The position numbers were made by a program, and so were the translations under genes. Of a DNA stretch of 64,000 nt, positions 44,125 to 54,280 are shown piece by piece. The notes beneath the pieces were generated by a model. It saw only the letters and a list, made by a program, of their open reading frames with translations, was not told where the DNA came from and made no database searches. The stretch lies in assembly GCF_021404545.1 (NCBI RefSeq), contig NZ_JAAWWD010000005.1:1-64000 (forward strand). The letters run 5' to 3'. Each line of letters starts with the position of its first letter. Position 1 is the first letter of the stretch. This DNA comes from Aestuariivita sp. Lineage in GTDB: Bacteria; Pseudomonadota; Alphaproteobacteria; Rhodobacterales; Rhodobacteraceae.

Positions 44125-44338
44125 TGCAACCACAACATCTTGCGGATCAAAGCTTAAGCAAAGGGCGATTTGAGGCTTTGGCGTCACATCCACAGGCCTT
44201 GGCGCCCTGTGGATATCTTTTAAGTGGGCCATGGACTATGATCCATCCAAGGTTTACCCAGGTGAACCTTACCTCGAGGTGGGGACAGGCAGGGTCCGAG
44301 GACCCCTCTGGTTCCATAAAAAACGACAGGAGACATAG

Positions 44339-44479
44339 ATGTCCAAGAGCATCAAGCTTCTTGCATTGGCAGGCCTTTTGGCCGGTCTTGCAGCCTGTGC
44401 ACAGCCGCAGGAAGAATTTGTCGTGGTCGAGCAAGAACCGATTTCGGTCGAGCCCGTCTACACCGGCAAGTACAAGTAA
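44339..44479 (+). CDS. Very small lipoprotein
   Basis: A 46-residue frame: MSKSIKLLALAGLLAGLAAC is a lipoprotein signal with lipobox LAAC, followed by AQPQEEFVVVEQEPISVEPV and a short basic end. CAGGAG precedes the ATG. The mature part is only about 27 residues, acidic and Val/Glu/Pro-rich. Similar tiny lipoproteins are common in this group; function unknown. Confidence 0.75.
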   Translation: MSKSIKLLALAGLLAGLAACAQPQEEFVVVEQEPISVEPVYTGKYK

Positions 44480-44551
44480 CCATGTCGCGGGAGGGGCCGT
44501 TCGGTCCCTTCCGCACACCGCCGCGCGCCCCCGGGTGGCAGGGGGGCGGAT

Positions 44552-44899
44552 ATGCTAAAGCATCGCGGATTTCCCGGACGTCTGGCCGGTACCGATTTTC
44601 AGTTCACCATCCGCAGGGCCAATCCAAAAGGCGCGACGCCGCTGACACAGCGCGAGCGGTTCGCTGACCGTAGACCCGCCGACCGGCGCGCCGATGCGGC
44701 CTTTCTTGCAGCTCTGTGGGCTCAGTTCGGGGACGCGCCGTTCGAGCGCGGCAATCTGGATGCGGGCCGACTGAGCTGGCTGTTCGGACGTGAGGTGATC
44801 GCTGCTGAAGATCCCTTTGATCCTGCCAGCTACGAGGCGCTGCTGAAGATTGACGCCGCTGTTGCGCGGGTGTCCTACCCCGAGGCCGTGGGCTCATGA
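44552..44899 (+). CDS. Hypothetical small protein
   Basis: A 115-residue protein with basic N-terminal half (FQFTIRRANPKGATPLTQRE, RRPADRRADAAFLAALWAQF) and a helical C-terminal part (ASYEALLKIDAAVARVSYPE). No family recognised. The reading is supported by codon use like its neighbours and a purine-rich ribosome site before the ATG. Followed by an intergenic stretch with a strong stem-loop. Confidence 0.55.
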   Translation: MLKHRGFPGRLAGTDFQFTIRRANPKGATPLTQRERFADRRPADRRADAAFLAALWAQFGDAPFERGNLDAGRLSWLFGREVIAAEDPFDPASYEALLKIDAAVARVSYPEAVGS

Positions 44900-45266
44900 T
44901 CGGCGGTTTTCTGCATCGTGCCGCCCCGATTGGGCACAATTCGGCCCATTCTCGCCTCACCGAAATTGGGGAGTTGGCATTGGGTGAGTTTTTGCGCAAC
45001 ACTCTACCTGTAGGCGAAACCGCCATCCCGGGGACGTCTGCAGTACACCTATTCCGTACCCCTTCCCTAGACGGGCAGAACAGCGATCATATCCCTGCTC
45101 TGCCCGTCATTTTCTTGTGCCGGATCGGCTCGCGCGGCCGCAGACTTGCAGCGCTTGGGCACAGATCTGCCCATTTCCACGCGCCGTTACGAAAGGGTTT
45201 GCGCCCGCTGACCAGTATGGCATCCGTGGTTTCGTCAAGTGGTAAACCAAGACAAGGATGGGTGGC
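44900..45266. other. Intergenic stretch before the glycine-zipper lipoprotein
   Basis: About 367 bp without a convincing gene; an open plus frame runs through it (from 44896) but overlaps real genes and lacks any domain. It holds the stem-loop at 45070-45108 and presumably the promoter of the 45267 gene. Confidence 0.45.
45070..45116 (+). terminator. Strong stem-loop followed by a T-rich tail
   Basis: GACGGGCAGA and TCTGCCCGTC form a perfect 10-bp stem, extended inward by CAG/CTG beyond one mismatch, followed by ATTTTCTT. It fits an intrinsic terminator for a transcript from upstream. Confidence 0.65.
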
Positions 45267-45470
45267 ATGCAAAACTCAAGAATTTGGCTGGCATTGGCCG
45301 TGGTCGGCGGGCTCGCAGCCTGCGGCGACACAGCGGGCGAACAGGCTCTCATCGGCGGTGCCGTGGGGGCAGGAACCGCAGCGGTGCTCGATGGCAACCT
45401 CGCGGCTGGTGCAGCCGTCGGTGCGGCGGGTAACCTGCTCTTCTGCCAGCAAAACCCCAGCAGATGCTGA
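45267..45470 (+). CDS. Small glycine-zipper lipoprotein
   Basis: A 67-residue protein: signal MQNSRIWLALAVVGGLAAC with lipobox LAAC, then GGAVGAGTAAVLDGNLAAGA, a Gly/Ala zipper that may insert in or bind a membrane, and an end with two more cysteines (LLFCQQNPSRC). It resembles short SmpA/osmotically induced-type glycine-zipper lipoproteins. ATG 45267 is preferred over 45258 because AAGG precedes it at proper spacing. Confidence 0.7.
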   Translation: MQNSRIWLALAVVGGLAACGDTAGEQALIGGAVGAGTAAVLDGNLAAGAAVGAAGNLLFCQQNPSRC

Positions 45471-45596
45471 TCTGACCGGGCCGCGCGCCCGGTCTGACGT
45501 TTTCTCATGTTCACAGGCCGCGCTCCGGGACACTCCGGTGCGCGGTTTTTGCTGTGTTCCCCTTTCCAAGACAAAGCCCAAGACAAAGGACGTTCC

Positions 45597-47642
45597 ATGT
45601 TCAAAAAGATCCTGATCGCAAATCGGGGCGAAATTGCCTGCCGTGTCATCAAAACAGCCCGCAAGATGGGTATCCCGACGGTTGCGATCTATTCGGATGC
45701 CGACAAGGCGGCGCTGCATGTGCAGATGGCCGATGAGGCGGTTCATATCGGCCCGCCGCCGGCCAACCAATCCTACATCGTGATCGACAACGTGATGCAG
45801 GCGATCCGCGACAGCGGCGCCGAAGCGGTGCATCCCGGTTATGGCTTTCTCAGCGAGAACGCCAAATTCGCCGAAGCGCTGGAAGCCGAAGGTGTGGCGT
45901 TCGTCGGCCCGCCCAAAGGGGCGATCGAGGCGATGGGCGACAAGATCACCTCCAAGAAGATCGCGCAGGAGGCCAACGTCTCGACCGTGCCGGGCTATAT
46001 GGGGCTGATCGCGGATGCCGAGGAGGCGGTCAAGATCTCCAACGAGATTGGTTATCCGGTGATGATCAAGGCCTCCGCCGGGGGGGGTGGCAAGGGCATG
46101 CGCATCGCCTGGGATGACGACGAGGCGCGCGAAGGCTTCCAGTCCTCCAAGAACGAGGCGGCCAGCAGCTTTGGCGACGACCGGATCTTTATCGAGAAAT
46201 TCGTCACCCAGCCCCGGCATATCGAGATCCAGGTGCTGTGCGACGGGCATGGCAACGGCATCTATCTGGGCGAGCGGGAATGTTCGATCCAGCGCCGCAA
46301 CCAGAAGGTCGTCGAAGAGGCGCCGAGCCCGTTTCTGGACGAGGCAACCCGTCGCGCGATGGGCGAGCAATCCGTGGCCCTGGCCAAGGCCGTGGGCTAT
46401 GCCAGCGCGGGCACGGTCGAATTCATCGTCGATGGCGACAAGAACTTCTACTTCCTGGAGATGAATACGCGGCTCCAGGTGGAGCATCCCGTCACCGAGC
46501 TGATCACCGGGGTCGATCTGGTCGAACAGATGATCCGCGTGGCGGCAGGCGAGCCGCTGTCGATTACCCAGGACGATGTCACCCTGACCGGCTGGGCGAT
46601 TGAAAACCGGCTTTATGCCGAGGATCCTTACCGCGGCTTCCTGCCCTCCATCGGGCGGCTGACCCGCTATCGCCCGCCGATGGAGATTGCGGCAGGTCCA
46701 TTGCTGGATCAGGGCAAATGGCATGGCGATGCGCCCTCGGGTGCGGCGGCGGTGCGCAACGATACCGGCGTCTATGAGGGCGGCGAGATCAGCATGTATT
46801 ACGACCCGATGATCGCCAAGCTGTGCACCTGGGCACCGACCCGCGATCAGGCGATCGAGGCGATGCGCGTGGCGCTGGACAGTTTCGAGGTCGAAGGCAT
46901 CGGGCATAACCTGCCCTTCCTGAGCGCTGTGATGGATCATCCGATCTTTATTGCCGGGGACATGACCACCGCCTTTATCGCCGAGCAATATCCCGACGGG
47001 TTCGAGGGGGTCACGCTTGCCGATGACGATCTGCAAAGGGTCGCGGCCTCTTGTGCCGCGATGCACCGCGTCGCGGAGATCCGGCGCACCCGCGTGTCGG
47101 GCCGTATGGACAATCACGAGCGCAAGGTCGGCTCGGACTGGGTTGTCACGGCGCAGGGCAGCCGGTTCGATGTGCATATCGCGGCCGACCCGCAGGGCTC
47201 GACCGTGACGTTCGCGGATGGCGGCGTGTTCCGGGTGACCAGCGATTGGACACCGGGTCAGACATTGGCGCGTGTGGATGTGGATGGGCATCCGTTGGTG
47301 CTCAAGACCGGCAAGATCTCCGGCGGGTTCCATATCCGTACCCGGGGGGCTGAGTTGAACGTACATGTCCGCACTCCGCGTCAGGCCGAACTGGCCGGGC
47401 TGATGCCGGAGAAACTGCCGCCCGATACCTCGAAGATGCTGCTCTGCCCGATGCCCGGCCTGATTGTGAAGGTCGATGTCGAGGTTGGTGATGAGGTGCA
47501 GGACGGTCAGTCCCTGTGCACGATTGAGGCGATGAAGATGGAGAACATTCTGCGCGCCGAGCGCAAGGGCGTGGTGTCGAAGATCAACGCAGGGCCCGGC
47601 GACAGCCTCGCGGTGGACGACGTGATCATGGAGTTCGAATAA
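45597..47642 (+). CDS. pccA: Propionyl-CoA carboxylase alpha subunit
   Basis: A 681-residue biotin-dependent subunit. The biotin carboxylase part starts MFKKILIANRGEIACRVIKT and includes GYGFLSENAKFAEAL, KASAGGGGKGMRIAW (ATP-grasp) and EMNTRLQVEHPVTELITG. A linker domain follows, then the biotinyl domain with EAMKMEN (biotin Lys about 647). ATG 45597 is chosen because the enzyme family begins there. Works with PccB encoded 2.4 kb upstream; the genes between are small and not needed for catalysis. Confidence 0.95.
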   Translation: MFKKILIANRGEIACRVIKTARKMGIPTVAIYSDADKAALHVQMADEAVHIGPPPANQSYIVIDNVMQAIRDSGAEAVHPGYGFLSENAKFAEALEAEGVAFVGPPKGAIEAMGDKITSKKIAQEANVSTVPGYMGLIADAEEAVKISNEIGYPVMIKASAGGGGKGMRIAWDDDEAREGFQSSKNEAASSFGDDRIFIEKFVTQPRHIEIQVLCDGHGNGIYLGERECSIQRRNQKVVEEAPSPFLDEATRRAMGEQSVALAKAVGYASAGTVEFIVDGDKNFYFLEMNTRLQVEHPVTELITGVDLVEQMIRVAAGEPLSITQDDVTLTGWAIENRLYAEDPYRGFLPSIGRLTRYRPPMEIAAGPLLDQGKWHGDAPSGAAAVRNDTGVYEGGEISMYYDPMIAKLCTWAPTRDQAIEAMRVALDSFEVEGIGHNLPFLSAVMDHPIFIAGDMTTAFIAEQYPDGFEGVTLADDDLQRVAASCAAMHRVAEIRRTRVSGRMDNHERKVGSDWVVTAQGSRFDVHIAADPQGSTVTFADGGVFRVTSDWTPGQTLARVDVDGHPLVLKTGKISGGFHIRTRGAELNVHVRTPRQAELAGLMPEKLPPDTSKMLLCPMPGLIVKVDVEVGDEVQDGQSLCTIEAMKMENILRAERKGVVSKINAGPGDSLAVDDVIMEFE

Positions 47643-47649
47643 CCTCTCT

Positions 47650-48231
47650 ATGCTGCCCCAGGACTGGATAGGCCCGGCAATTGTTGCCGCGACCATTGCG
47701 GCGCTGGTCACGGTTCTGGGGTGGTTTGTCGCCAGCAAGCGCGAGGTCGGTCGTGACCGGCGCAGGCGGCGAGAACGGGAACGGGATGTGCAGACGGCAT
47801 TGCGGGCTGAGATTCAGCACTATGTCGATGCGCTCTCGGACCCTGAATACGACCCCATGGTCGTTTGGAAGGATGTTGTGGCCCTGATGGAAGCCGATGC
47901 AGAATATGTCCCGATGATTCCGAGTGAGCGCAACGATGCCGTTTTTCAGGCGCTCATCGGGGATATCAGCATTCTACCTGAACCGGTCATCGGTCCGGTT
48001 GTGCGGTACTACAACCAGGTCTTTGCGATTGACGCACTGATCACCGACCTGCGCAATGACGGGTTTCGGGCGTTGTCACAATCCCAGCGGATCGGGCTTT
48101 ATACCGATTACATTTCTCTCAAGCTGGAAGCGCGACGTATGGGAAATGAGGCCACGGATGGTCTGAGCCGCAGCCTTGCGAACCTGAACGGCGTCAGTAG
48201 CCCGGGCGCGGCCCGGTCTGACCGGTCCTAG
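47650..48231 (+). CDS. Hypothetical membrane-anchored protein
   Basis: A 193-residue protein with one N-terminal membrane segment (about 8-28, GPAIVAATIAALVTVLGWFV), a very basic stretch (VGRDRRRRRERERD) and a helical cytoplasmic domain. No family recognised. It follows pccA by only 7 bp, so it is probably co-transcribed, but the link to propionate is unclear. Confidence 0.6.
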   Translation: MLPQDWIGPAIVAATIAALVTVLGWFVASKREVGRDRRRRRERERDVQTALRAEIQHYVDALSDPEYDPMVVWKDVVALMEADAEYVPMIPSERNDAVFQALIGDISILPEPVIGPVVRYYNQVFAIDALITDLRNDGFRALSQSQRIGLYTDYISLKLEARRMGNEATDGLSRSLANLNGVSSPGAARSDRS

Positions 48232-48326
48232 GGGGAGGTGATTTCGGTGTCACGGACATGGACAGATCCTTTCCATTCAACTCTTAATATAGGGTTGAAC
48301 AAAGGTGCGCGCAATGGTGTGCGGAT

Positions 48327-48773
48327 CTACCCGTCTCCGCGCCGTTCGCGGATCTCGCGTTGGCGCATGGGCATCTTGTCGATGGACCGGCCCAGTTCGC
48401 GTACGTTCCAGGGAAACGGTTTGCGCAGATACACCGTACCATCCTTGCCCACCAGAACCAGCATGAAGCCGCGCGGCCTGAGCTTTGTGCGCAGCGGCGA
48501 GGCCGCGTCCGGGTCGGTGTCGGTCAGGATGACCACATCGCGCTCGCCCAGTTCGTCGAGCCGGTCGTTCAAAAGCTCCATCTGTTCGGCAAAGCGCGGG
48601 TCGGCCGGGCTGTCGGCAAAAACGATAACCGGCCGCTTTATCCATAAAAATTCGCTCAAATCCGATTCGCCAGCGGGCAGGATGATATCGGATGGCGGTG
48701 TCTGGTCCGCATCTTCGGCCATCGCCGAAACCGGGAATAATACAGCCAAAACAACGGCTAGTGTGTGCTTCAT
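48327..48773 (-). CDS. DUF4174 secreted protein
   Basis: A 148-residue protein with a signal peptide (1-19, LFPVSAMA before the cut) and a thioredoxin-like DUF4174 domain: FLWIKRPVIVFADSPADPRF, ERDVVILTDTDP and PRGFMLVLVGKDGTVYLRK. No CxxC pair is present, so it is not a usual thiol oxidoreductase. Ends with a basic tail. GGAGG precedes the ATG. It reads against the pcc genes. Confidence 0.78.
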   Translation of the reverse strand: MKHTLAVVLAVLFPVSAMAEDADQTPPSDIILPAGESDLSEFLWIKRPVIVFADSPADPRFAEQMELLNDRLDELGERDVVILTDTDPDAASPLRTKLRPRGFMLVLVGKDGTVYLRKPFPWNVRELGRSIDKMPMRQREIRERRGDG

Positions 48774-48950
48774 GAGGCCTCCTGTCGTTCCTGATATAGA
48801 CCCTGACGACGACAATGCGAACACCTTGATTGGCAGCTCACGCAATATTTTGATGGTTAATCGCTTTGTCAGGAGTGTCTGCCCATGATCGCCCCGTTTC
48901 CCGCGATGCAGCCGTTTGGGGCGGCGCTTTGGCAAAAGGCACTCAGAGCA

Positions 48951-49910
48951 ATGGACGTCATCCTGCATATCGGCGCACATCGTTGCGCAAACACAAGCTT
49001 TCAGGCCTATCTGCGGGCCAACACCGAGCCACTGGCGACAGCCGGGATCGGGTTCTGGGGGCCGATCCGCACACGGTCCGGCCTTTTTCGCGGGATCCAG
49101 CCCGGGCCGGTGATCGCGCCGGGCCGCAACGCCAGGACACGGGCACTGGGGCGGGTGCAGCTGGGCTGTGGCGAACATGCGCGTGACGGGGTGGAAACGC
49201 TGGTTGTGTGCGATCAGTACATGCTCGGCAGCATGCGGGCCAACCTGCGGCTGGCGGATCTTTACTGCGGCGCGGGCGAACGCATGGCGCGGTTCGCCGA
49301 GGCATTTCAGGGGTATCTCGGCGGTGTCGTTCTGACGATCCGCAGCCCGGAGCATTACTGGGCATCTCTGCTGGCCTGTTACGCCTCCAATGGGCGTGGC
49401 ACGCCGCCGCCGGGGCTCTTGCAGCGTGTTGCGGAGAGCTCGCGCAGCTGGCGCGATGTGATCACCGATATCGCCTGCGCCGTCCCCGGCATCAAGGTCG
49501 GCGTGATGCCCTTTGAGACCTTCGCGGGCCGCCCCGAGGCACAGTTGCAGGGCATCACCGGCCAGCCCGCCCCGCGCACCGCATCGCGCGAGTGGCACAA
49601 CAAGGCCCCCAACCTGGCCGCGCTGCGCGCCATGATGGATCCGGCCGAGGGGGTACTGCCCGAAGGCGACGGGCGGTGGATGCCGTTCTGCCAAGGCCAG
49701 TGCGCGACCTTTCGCGAACGATATGCCGATGATCTGATGTGGCTTGCCGCCGGGGCCGACGGCCTGGCGCGGCTGATTGGTGATCCGGCACCCGAAAAAG
49801 CAGGGCAAAACCTGCCAATACCTGACATGACAAGAGGAAGAGATGATGAAAGGCGACACATCAAAGTGGCGCGCGCTGGCCGAAAAGGAACTGCGCGGCA
49901 AGCCGGTTGA
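48951..49910 (+). CDS. Sulfotransferase-like protein
   Basis: A protein of about 319 residues with an N-terminal P-loop-like segment ([20 protein letters not shown]) like the 5'-phosphosulfate loop of sulfotransferases, and a later Arg-Ser region ([19 protein letters not shown]) like the 3'-phosphate site of PAPS enzymes. The acceptor is unknown. The last 68 bp overlap the start of methylmalonyl-CoA mutase in another frame, an unusually long overlap. ATG 48951 is chosen because the P-loop begins there; the frame is open to 48885. Confidence 0.65.
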   Translation: MDVILHIGAHRCANTSFQAYLRANTEPLATAGIGFWGPIRTRSGLFRGIQPGPVIAPGRNARTRALGRVQLGCGEHARDGVETLVVCDQYMLGSMRANLRLADLYCGAGERMARFAEAFQGYLGGVVLTIRSPEHYWASLLACYASNGRGTPPPGLLQRVAESSRSWRDVITDIACAVPGIKVGVMPFETFAGRPEAQLQGITGQPAPRTASREWHNKAPNLAALRAMMDPAEGVLPEGDGRWMPFCQGQCATFRERYADDLMWLAAGADGLARLIGDPAPEKAGQNLPIPDMTRGRDDERRHIKVARAGRKGTARQAG

Positions 49911-51975
49911 AGATCTGACATGGACCACCCTCGAAGGGATCGCGGTCAAGCCGCTCTACACCGAGGCTGATACCGAGGGGCTGGACCATCTGGGCGGCAT
50001 CCCCGGTGAAGGCCCCTATACGCGCGGGGTCAAGGCCACGATGTATGCGGGTCGTCCCTGGACGATACGGCAGTATGCCGGGTTCTCGACGGCCGAGGAG
50101 TCAAACGCCTTCTACCGCCGGGGGCTGGCGGCGGGCCAGCAGGGCGTGTCGGTCGCGTTCGATCTGGCCACGCATCGCGGCTATGACAGCGATCATCCCC
50201 GCGTTGTGGGCGATGTGGGCAAGGCCGGTGTGGCCATCGACAGTGTCGAGGATATGAAGATCCTCTTCGACGGCATTCCCTTGGACAAGGTGTCTGTGTC
50301 GATGACCATGAACGGGGCCGTGATCCCGGTTCTGGCCAGTTTCATCGTGACCGGCCAGGAGCAGGGGCATGACAAGTCGCTGCTGGCCGGGACCATTCAG
50401 AACGACATTCTCAAAGAGTTCATGGTCCGCAATACCTATATCTATCCGCCCGAACACTCGATGCGGATCGTGGCGGATATCATTGAATACACCTCCGACC
50501 ACATGCCCAAGTTCAACTCGATCTCGATCTCGGGCTATCACATGCAGGAGGCTGGCGCGAACCTGGTGCAGGAGCTGGCCTATACGCTGGCCGATGGGCG
50601 GGAATATGTGCGCGCGGCGATTGAGCGTGGCATGGATGTGGACAAATTCGCAGGCCGTCTGTCGTTTTTCTTTGCCATCGGCATGAACTTCTTCATGGAA
50701 GCGGCCAAACTGCGCGCCGCGCGGCTGCTCTGGCATCGCATCATGTCCGAGTTCGAGCCGAAAAACCCCAAATCCTCGATGCTGCGGACCCATTGCCAGA
50801 CCTCGGGCGTGTCCTTGCAGGAGCAAGACCCCTACAACAATGTGATCCGCACCGCGTATGAGGCGATGGCGGCGGTGCTGGGCGGCACCCAGTCGCTGCA
50901 TACCAATGCGCTGGACGAGGCGATTGCGCTGCCCACGGATTTCAGCGCGCGCATCGCCCGCAACACTCAGCTGATTTTGCAGGAAGAAACCGGCATCACC
51001 AATGTGGTCGATCCGCTGGCAGGCTCCTACTATGTCGAGACGCTGACCGCGCAACTGGCCGACGAGGCCTGGAAGCTGATCGAGGAGGTTGAGGAGATGG
51101 GTGGCATGACCAAGGCCGTCGCCTCCGGCCTGCCCAAGCTCCGGATCGAGGAATCGGCCGCTACCCGACAGGCGATGATCGACCGCGGCGATGAGGTGAT
51201 TGTCGGCGTCAACAAGTATCGCAAGGACAAAGAAGATCCGATCGACATTCTGGAGATCGACAACCAGCAGGTTCGCGACGGCCAGATCGCCCGTCTTGAG
51301 CGGATCCGGGCAGAGCGGGACGACGCCGCCTGCGAGGCCGCGTTGGCCGAATTGGCGCGCCGCGCGGGCGAGGGTGGCAATCTTTTGGACGCAGCGGTCG
51401 AGGCGGCGCGGGCACGCGCCTCGGTGGGAGAGATCAGTATGGCAATGGAAAAGGTATTCGGACGGCACCGCGCCGAGGTCAAAACACTCGCTGGTGTCTA
51501 TGGCGCGGCCTATGAGGGCGACGAGGGCTTTGCCGCAATTCAGAAGGATGTCGAAGCCTTCGCCAAGGCAGAAGGGCGGCGTCCGCGCATGCTGGTCGTC
51601 AAGATGGGCCAGGACGGCCATGACCGGGGCGCCAAGGTGATTGCCACGGCCTTTGCCGATATCGGCTTTGACGTGGATGTAGGCCCCCTGTTCCAAACCC
51701 CTGAAGAGGCCGCCCAGGATGCGGTCGACAATGACGTGCATGTGGTGGGCATCTCTTCTCAGGCGGCCGGCCACAAGACATTGGCGCCGCAGCTTGTCAC
51801 CGCGCTGAAAGAGGCAGGGGCGGAAGATATCATCGTGATTTGCGGCGGGGTTATCCCGCAACAGGATTACGAGTTCCTCTATAACAACGGCGTCAAGGCG
51901 ATCTTTGGCCCGGGCACGAATATTCCCGAAGCCGCACGCGATATTCTGCGGCTGATCGGTGGCCCGCGCCCGTGA
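49843..51975 (+). CDS. mcm: Methylmalonyl-CoA mutase
   Basis: A 710-residue adenosylcobalamin enzyme that converts (R)-methylmalonyl-CoA to succinyl-CoA. Catalytic part: [59 protein letters not shown] and [18 protein letters not shown]-terminal B12 domain: [18 protein letters not shown] with the DxHxxG motif, and [14 protein letters not shown]. Full length in one chain. It completes propionyl-CoA assimilation with pccBA. ATG at 49843 or 49846. Confidence 0.96.
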   Translation: MMKGDTSKWRALAEKELRGKPVEDLTWTTLEGIAVKPLYTEADTEGLDHLGGIPGEGPYTRGVKATMYAGRPWTIRQYAGFSTAEESNAFYRRGLAAGQQGVSVAFDLATHRGYDSDHPRVVGDVGKAGVAIDSVEDMKILFDGIPLDKVSVSMTMNGAVIPVLASFIVTGQEQGHDKSLLAGTIQNDILKEFMVRNTYIYPPEHSMRIVADIIEYTSDHMPKFNSISISGYHMQEAGANLVQELAYTLADGREYVRAAIERGMDVDKFAGRLSFFFAIGMNFFMEAAKLRAARLLWHRIMSEFEPKNPKSSMLRTHCQTSGVSLQEQDPYNNVIRTAYEAMAAVLGGTQSLHTNALDEAIALPTDFSARIARNTQLILQEETGITNVVDPLAGSYYVETLTAQLADEAWKLIEEVEEMGGMTKAVASGLPKLRIEESAATRQAMIDRGDEVIVGVNKYRKDKEDPIDILEIDNQQVRDGQIARLERIRAERDDAACEAALAELARRAGEGGNLLDAAVEAARARASVGEISMAMEKVFGRHRAEVKTLAGVYGAAYEGDEGFAAIQKDVEAFAKAEGRRPRMLVVKMGQDGHDRGAKVIATAFADIGFDVDVGPLFQTPEEAAQDAVDNDVHVVGISSQAAGHKTLAPQLVTALKEAGAEDIIVICGGVIPQQDYEFLYNNGVKAIFGPGTNIPEAARDILRLIGGPRP

Positions 51976-52358
51976 CCGTTCTGGGACCTCTTGCGCGCCA
52001 GGTGGCCGAGATGGAGGCCGCCCTGGGCCAGCAGGAGTGGGGCAGGGCGGCAGAGTTCCTGTCGCCCGATATCCGCTATGTGGTGGGCGGCCAGGAGCCG
52101 CGCTATGGGATCGCGGGGATCCGCGACTATATGGCGGCCCAGTCGGCGGTGGTGGAGTGGGTCGGGCATGATCTGCTCGCCTCGGTCGAGACCGCCGATA
52201 TGGTTGTGATCGAGGTCATCTCGCGCTTTTGCCGGGTCTCGGATCGGAGGCCGCTTGCGTTGCCATGCACTGATATCTACCGGTTCGGCGATGGTGTGAT
52301 CCGGGATTGGCGCGTCTATGCGGATCTTGCGGCGATTGGCCTTGGCCGACCGGAGTGA
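51972..52358 (+). CDS. NTF2-like (SnoaL-type) protein
   Basis: A 128-residue single-domain protein of the NTF2-like fold: [40 protein letters not shown] and [20 protein letters not shown]. Such proteins are small enzymes or binding proteins; function not predictable here. It starts at a GTG overlapping the mutase stop (GTGA), so it is co-translated with mcm. Confidence 0.75.
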   Translation: MTVLGPLARQVAEMEAALGQQEWGRAAEFLSPDIRYVVGGQEPRYGIAGIRDYMAAQSAVVEWVGHDLLASVETADMVVIEVISRFCRVSDRRPLALPCTDIYRFGDGVIRDWRVYADLAAIGLGRPE

Positions 52359-52387
52359 ATGAGGGGAGCTTGAGTTTGAGCATCACA

Positions 52388-53002
52388 ATGGCGCTTGATC
52401 ACATCGCGGTCGCCGGAGAGACGCTTGAGGCCGCGACGGAGGCGGTCGAGACCGCGCTTGGTGTGCCCGTGCAGGCTGGTGGCGCGCATGATGTCTTTTT
52501 TACCCACAACACGCTTTTGGGACTGCAAGATGGCCTCTATCTGGAGGCCATTGCGATTAACCCAGGCGCGCCGGTTCCCGATTGTCCGCGCTGGTTCGAT
52601 CTGGACCGGTTCGAGGGTCCGCCCCGGTTGACCAACTGGATTTGCCGGACCGATGATCTGGACGGGCTCTTGACCATCCTGCCCACGGGCGCCGGACGCG
52701 CGGTCAGCCTTCAACGCGGCGATCTGCACTGGCAGATGGCAGTGCCGCAGGATGGTCGTTTGCCCTTTGACAATCTGCACCCGGCCCTGATCCAGTGGGG
52801 CGGTGATCTGCATCCCGCCAGCATGTTGACGCAGCAGGGATGTCGGCTGCGACGCCTGATCATCGCACATCCCAGCGCGGAGGCCTTGCGCGCGCGCCTC
52901 GGCCCGCATTTGGAAGACAGTCGACTTGTCTTCGAGCCTGGCGAACACCCGCAGATGATGGCCGAATTCGAGACGCCGCACGGGCGGCGCGTGTTGCGGT
53001 GA
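52388..53002 (+). CDS. Glyoxalase-like (VOC-type) domain protein
   Basis: A protein of about 204 residues: [40 protein letters not shown] and [20 protein letters not shown] fit the glyoxalase_3/VOC-like proteins. Metal ligands (His in LDHIAV, Glu in YLEAIAI) are kept. The start is uncertain: ATG 52388 or TTG 52376, the latter having GAGGGGAG at better spacing. It overlaps the acetyltransferase gene downstream by 4 nt. Confidence 0.75.
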   Translation: MALDHIAVAGETLEAATEAVETALGVPVQAGGAHDVFFTHNTLLGLQDGLYLEAIAINPGAPVPDCPRWFDLDRFEGPPRLTNWICRTDDLDGLLTILPTGAGRAVSLQRGDLHWQMAVPQDGRLPFDNLHPALIQWGGDLHPASMLTQQGCRLRRLIIAHPSAEALRARLGPHLEDSRLVFEPGEHPQMMAEFETPHGRRVLR

Positions 53003-53478
53003 TCCTGCGTCGGGCCACCCCGGAGGATGCCTCGGGGATTTGTGCGATCTCCAACGCCCTGATCCGCGACACGCTGATCACCTTTACCACGACGCCCCGT
53101 TCCGAGGCCCGGACGCGCCAGACGATCCATGCCGCCGAAGGTGCCTTTTGGGTTGCAGAGATGGATGGCCAGATCCTCGGCTTTGCAAGCTATGGTGCCT
53201 TTCGCGACGGTCCGGGCTATGCTCACACCAAAGAGCATTCGATCCAGCTGGCTGACGGCGCGCGGGGGCGCGGGATCGGGCGCGCGCTGATGGAACGGCT
53301 GGAGGATCACGCCCGGACCAAGGGCGTGCATGTCCTGGTTGCCGGGATCAGCAGCGCAAACCCCGGCGGTCTGGCATTTCACGAGGCCATGGGCTTTGTC
53401 CAGACCGGCCGCATGCCCGACGTCGGGCGCAAGGCGGATCAGTGGCTCGACCTGATCCTGATGCAGAAAACCCTCTGA
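52999..53478 (+). CDS. GNAT acetyltransferase, phosphinothricin-type
   Basis: A 159-residue N-acetyltransferase: [20 protein letters not shown]-like start, [20 protein letters not shown] (acetyl-CoA loop R-x-x-G-x-G/A) and [22 protein letters not shown], typical of PAT/YwnH proteins that acetylate amino acid-like compounds. It begins at a GTG in GTGA, overlapping the VOC gene; frame evidence favours this start over the long upstream extension. Confidence 0.87.
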   Translation: MILRRATPEDASGICAISNALIRDTLITFTTTPRSEARTRQTIHAAEGAFWVAEMDGQILGFASYGAFRDGPGYAHTKEHSIQLADGARGRGIGRALMERLEDHARTKGVHVLVAGISSANPGGLAFHEAMGFVQTGRMPDVGRKADQWLDLILMQKTL

Positions 53479-53599
53479 CGGCGTGCTTCGGTCATCTTTG
53501 CACACTCTCTGGGATGACCCGCCTGCCGAGTGAGCCAAATCGTACCATATCTGCGATGGGACAATGACTTCGCCTGCGCCCGCCGATAGGGTGCGCGCG

Positions 53600-54280
53600 A
53601 TGTCGATCTGGACCCGCATAACCGACGCGCTTTCGGCGCTGACCCAGGGCGAAAGCCTGACAGCGGTCTTTGACAAGTTACGCACGCCGCCTCAGCGCAG
53701 CGTGGCTTTTGCCATTGCCGTGATCGCGCTGGGCGCCAAGATGGCCAAGGCAGACGGGCAGGTGACCCGCGACGAAGTGGCGGCGTTTCGCGACGTATTC
53801 AACATCGCCCGCGAGGATGAGGCGGGAGCGGCACGGGTCTTCAACCTCGCGCGGCAGGACGTGGCGGGTTACCGTGATTACGCCGCGCGCATCGGCAGCA
53901 TGTTTCAGGGCGATCCCGCCACGCTCAACGACCTGATGGAGGGGTTGTTTCACATCGCCATGGCCGATGGGTTCTATCACCCGGGCGAAGATATGTTCCT
54001 GGAAGATGTGGCGCAGATTTTCGGCCTGCCCGAAACCAGCTTTCGCGCGATGAAGGCCCGTTTCGTCCCCAATGCCGAGCCGGACCCCTACACCGTGCTC
54101 GGGGTCAGCCCGGACATGGACCGAGAGGCGATCCGCGCCGCCTGGCGCCAATTGGTGCGCGACAATCACCCTGACCGGATGATGGCGCGGGGCGTGCCGG
54201 AAGAGGCCGTCCAACTGGCCCAGAAACGCCTGATCGACATCAACCGCGCCTGGGATGAGATCAGCGGCAGCGTGGGCTGA
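53600..54280 (+). CDS. TerB-DnaJ (DjlA-like) protein
   Basis: A 226-residue protein: N-terminal TerB-like helical domain (FAIAVIALGAKMAKADGQVT, DLMEGLFHIAMADGFYHPGE) and a C-terminal J-domain (DPYTVLGVSPDMDREAIRAA, RDNHPDRM with the HPD motif). The J-domain would stimulate DnaK on specific clients. Resembles DjlA but has no membrane segment. Its stop TGA overlaps the ATG of the next gene. Confidence 0.88.
   Translation: MSIWTRITDALSALTQGESLTAVFDKLRTPPQRSVAFAIAVIALGAKMAKADGQVTRDEVAAFRDVFNIAREDEAGAARVFNLARQDVAGYRDYAARIGSMFQGDPATLNDLMEGLFHIAMADGFYHPGEDMFLEDVAQIFGLPETSFRAMKARFVPNAEPDPYTVLGVSPDMDREAIRAAWRQLVRDNHPDRMMARGVPEEAVQLAQKRLIDINRAWDEISGSVG

Noticed and set aside
45276-47738. 820-aa frame opposite pccA
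   Set aside because: Antisense shadow with His/Arg/Asp-rich low-information sequence; pccA is certain on the plus strand.
50101-51861. 586-aa frame opposite methylmalonyl-CoA mutase
   Set aside because: Antisense shadow of mcm with no domain of its own.
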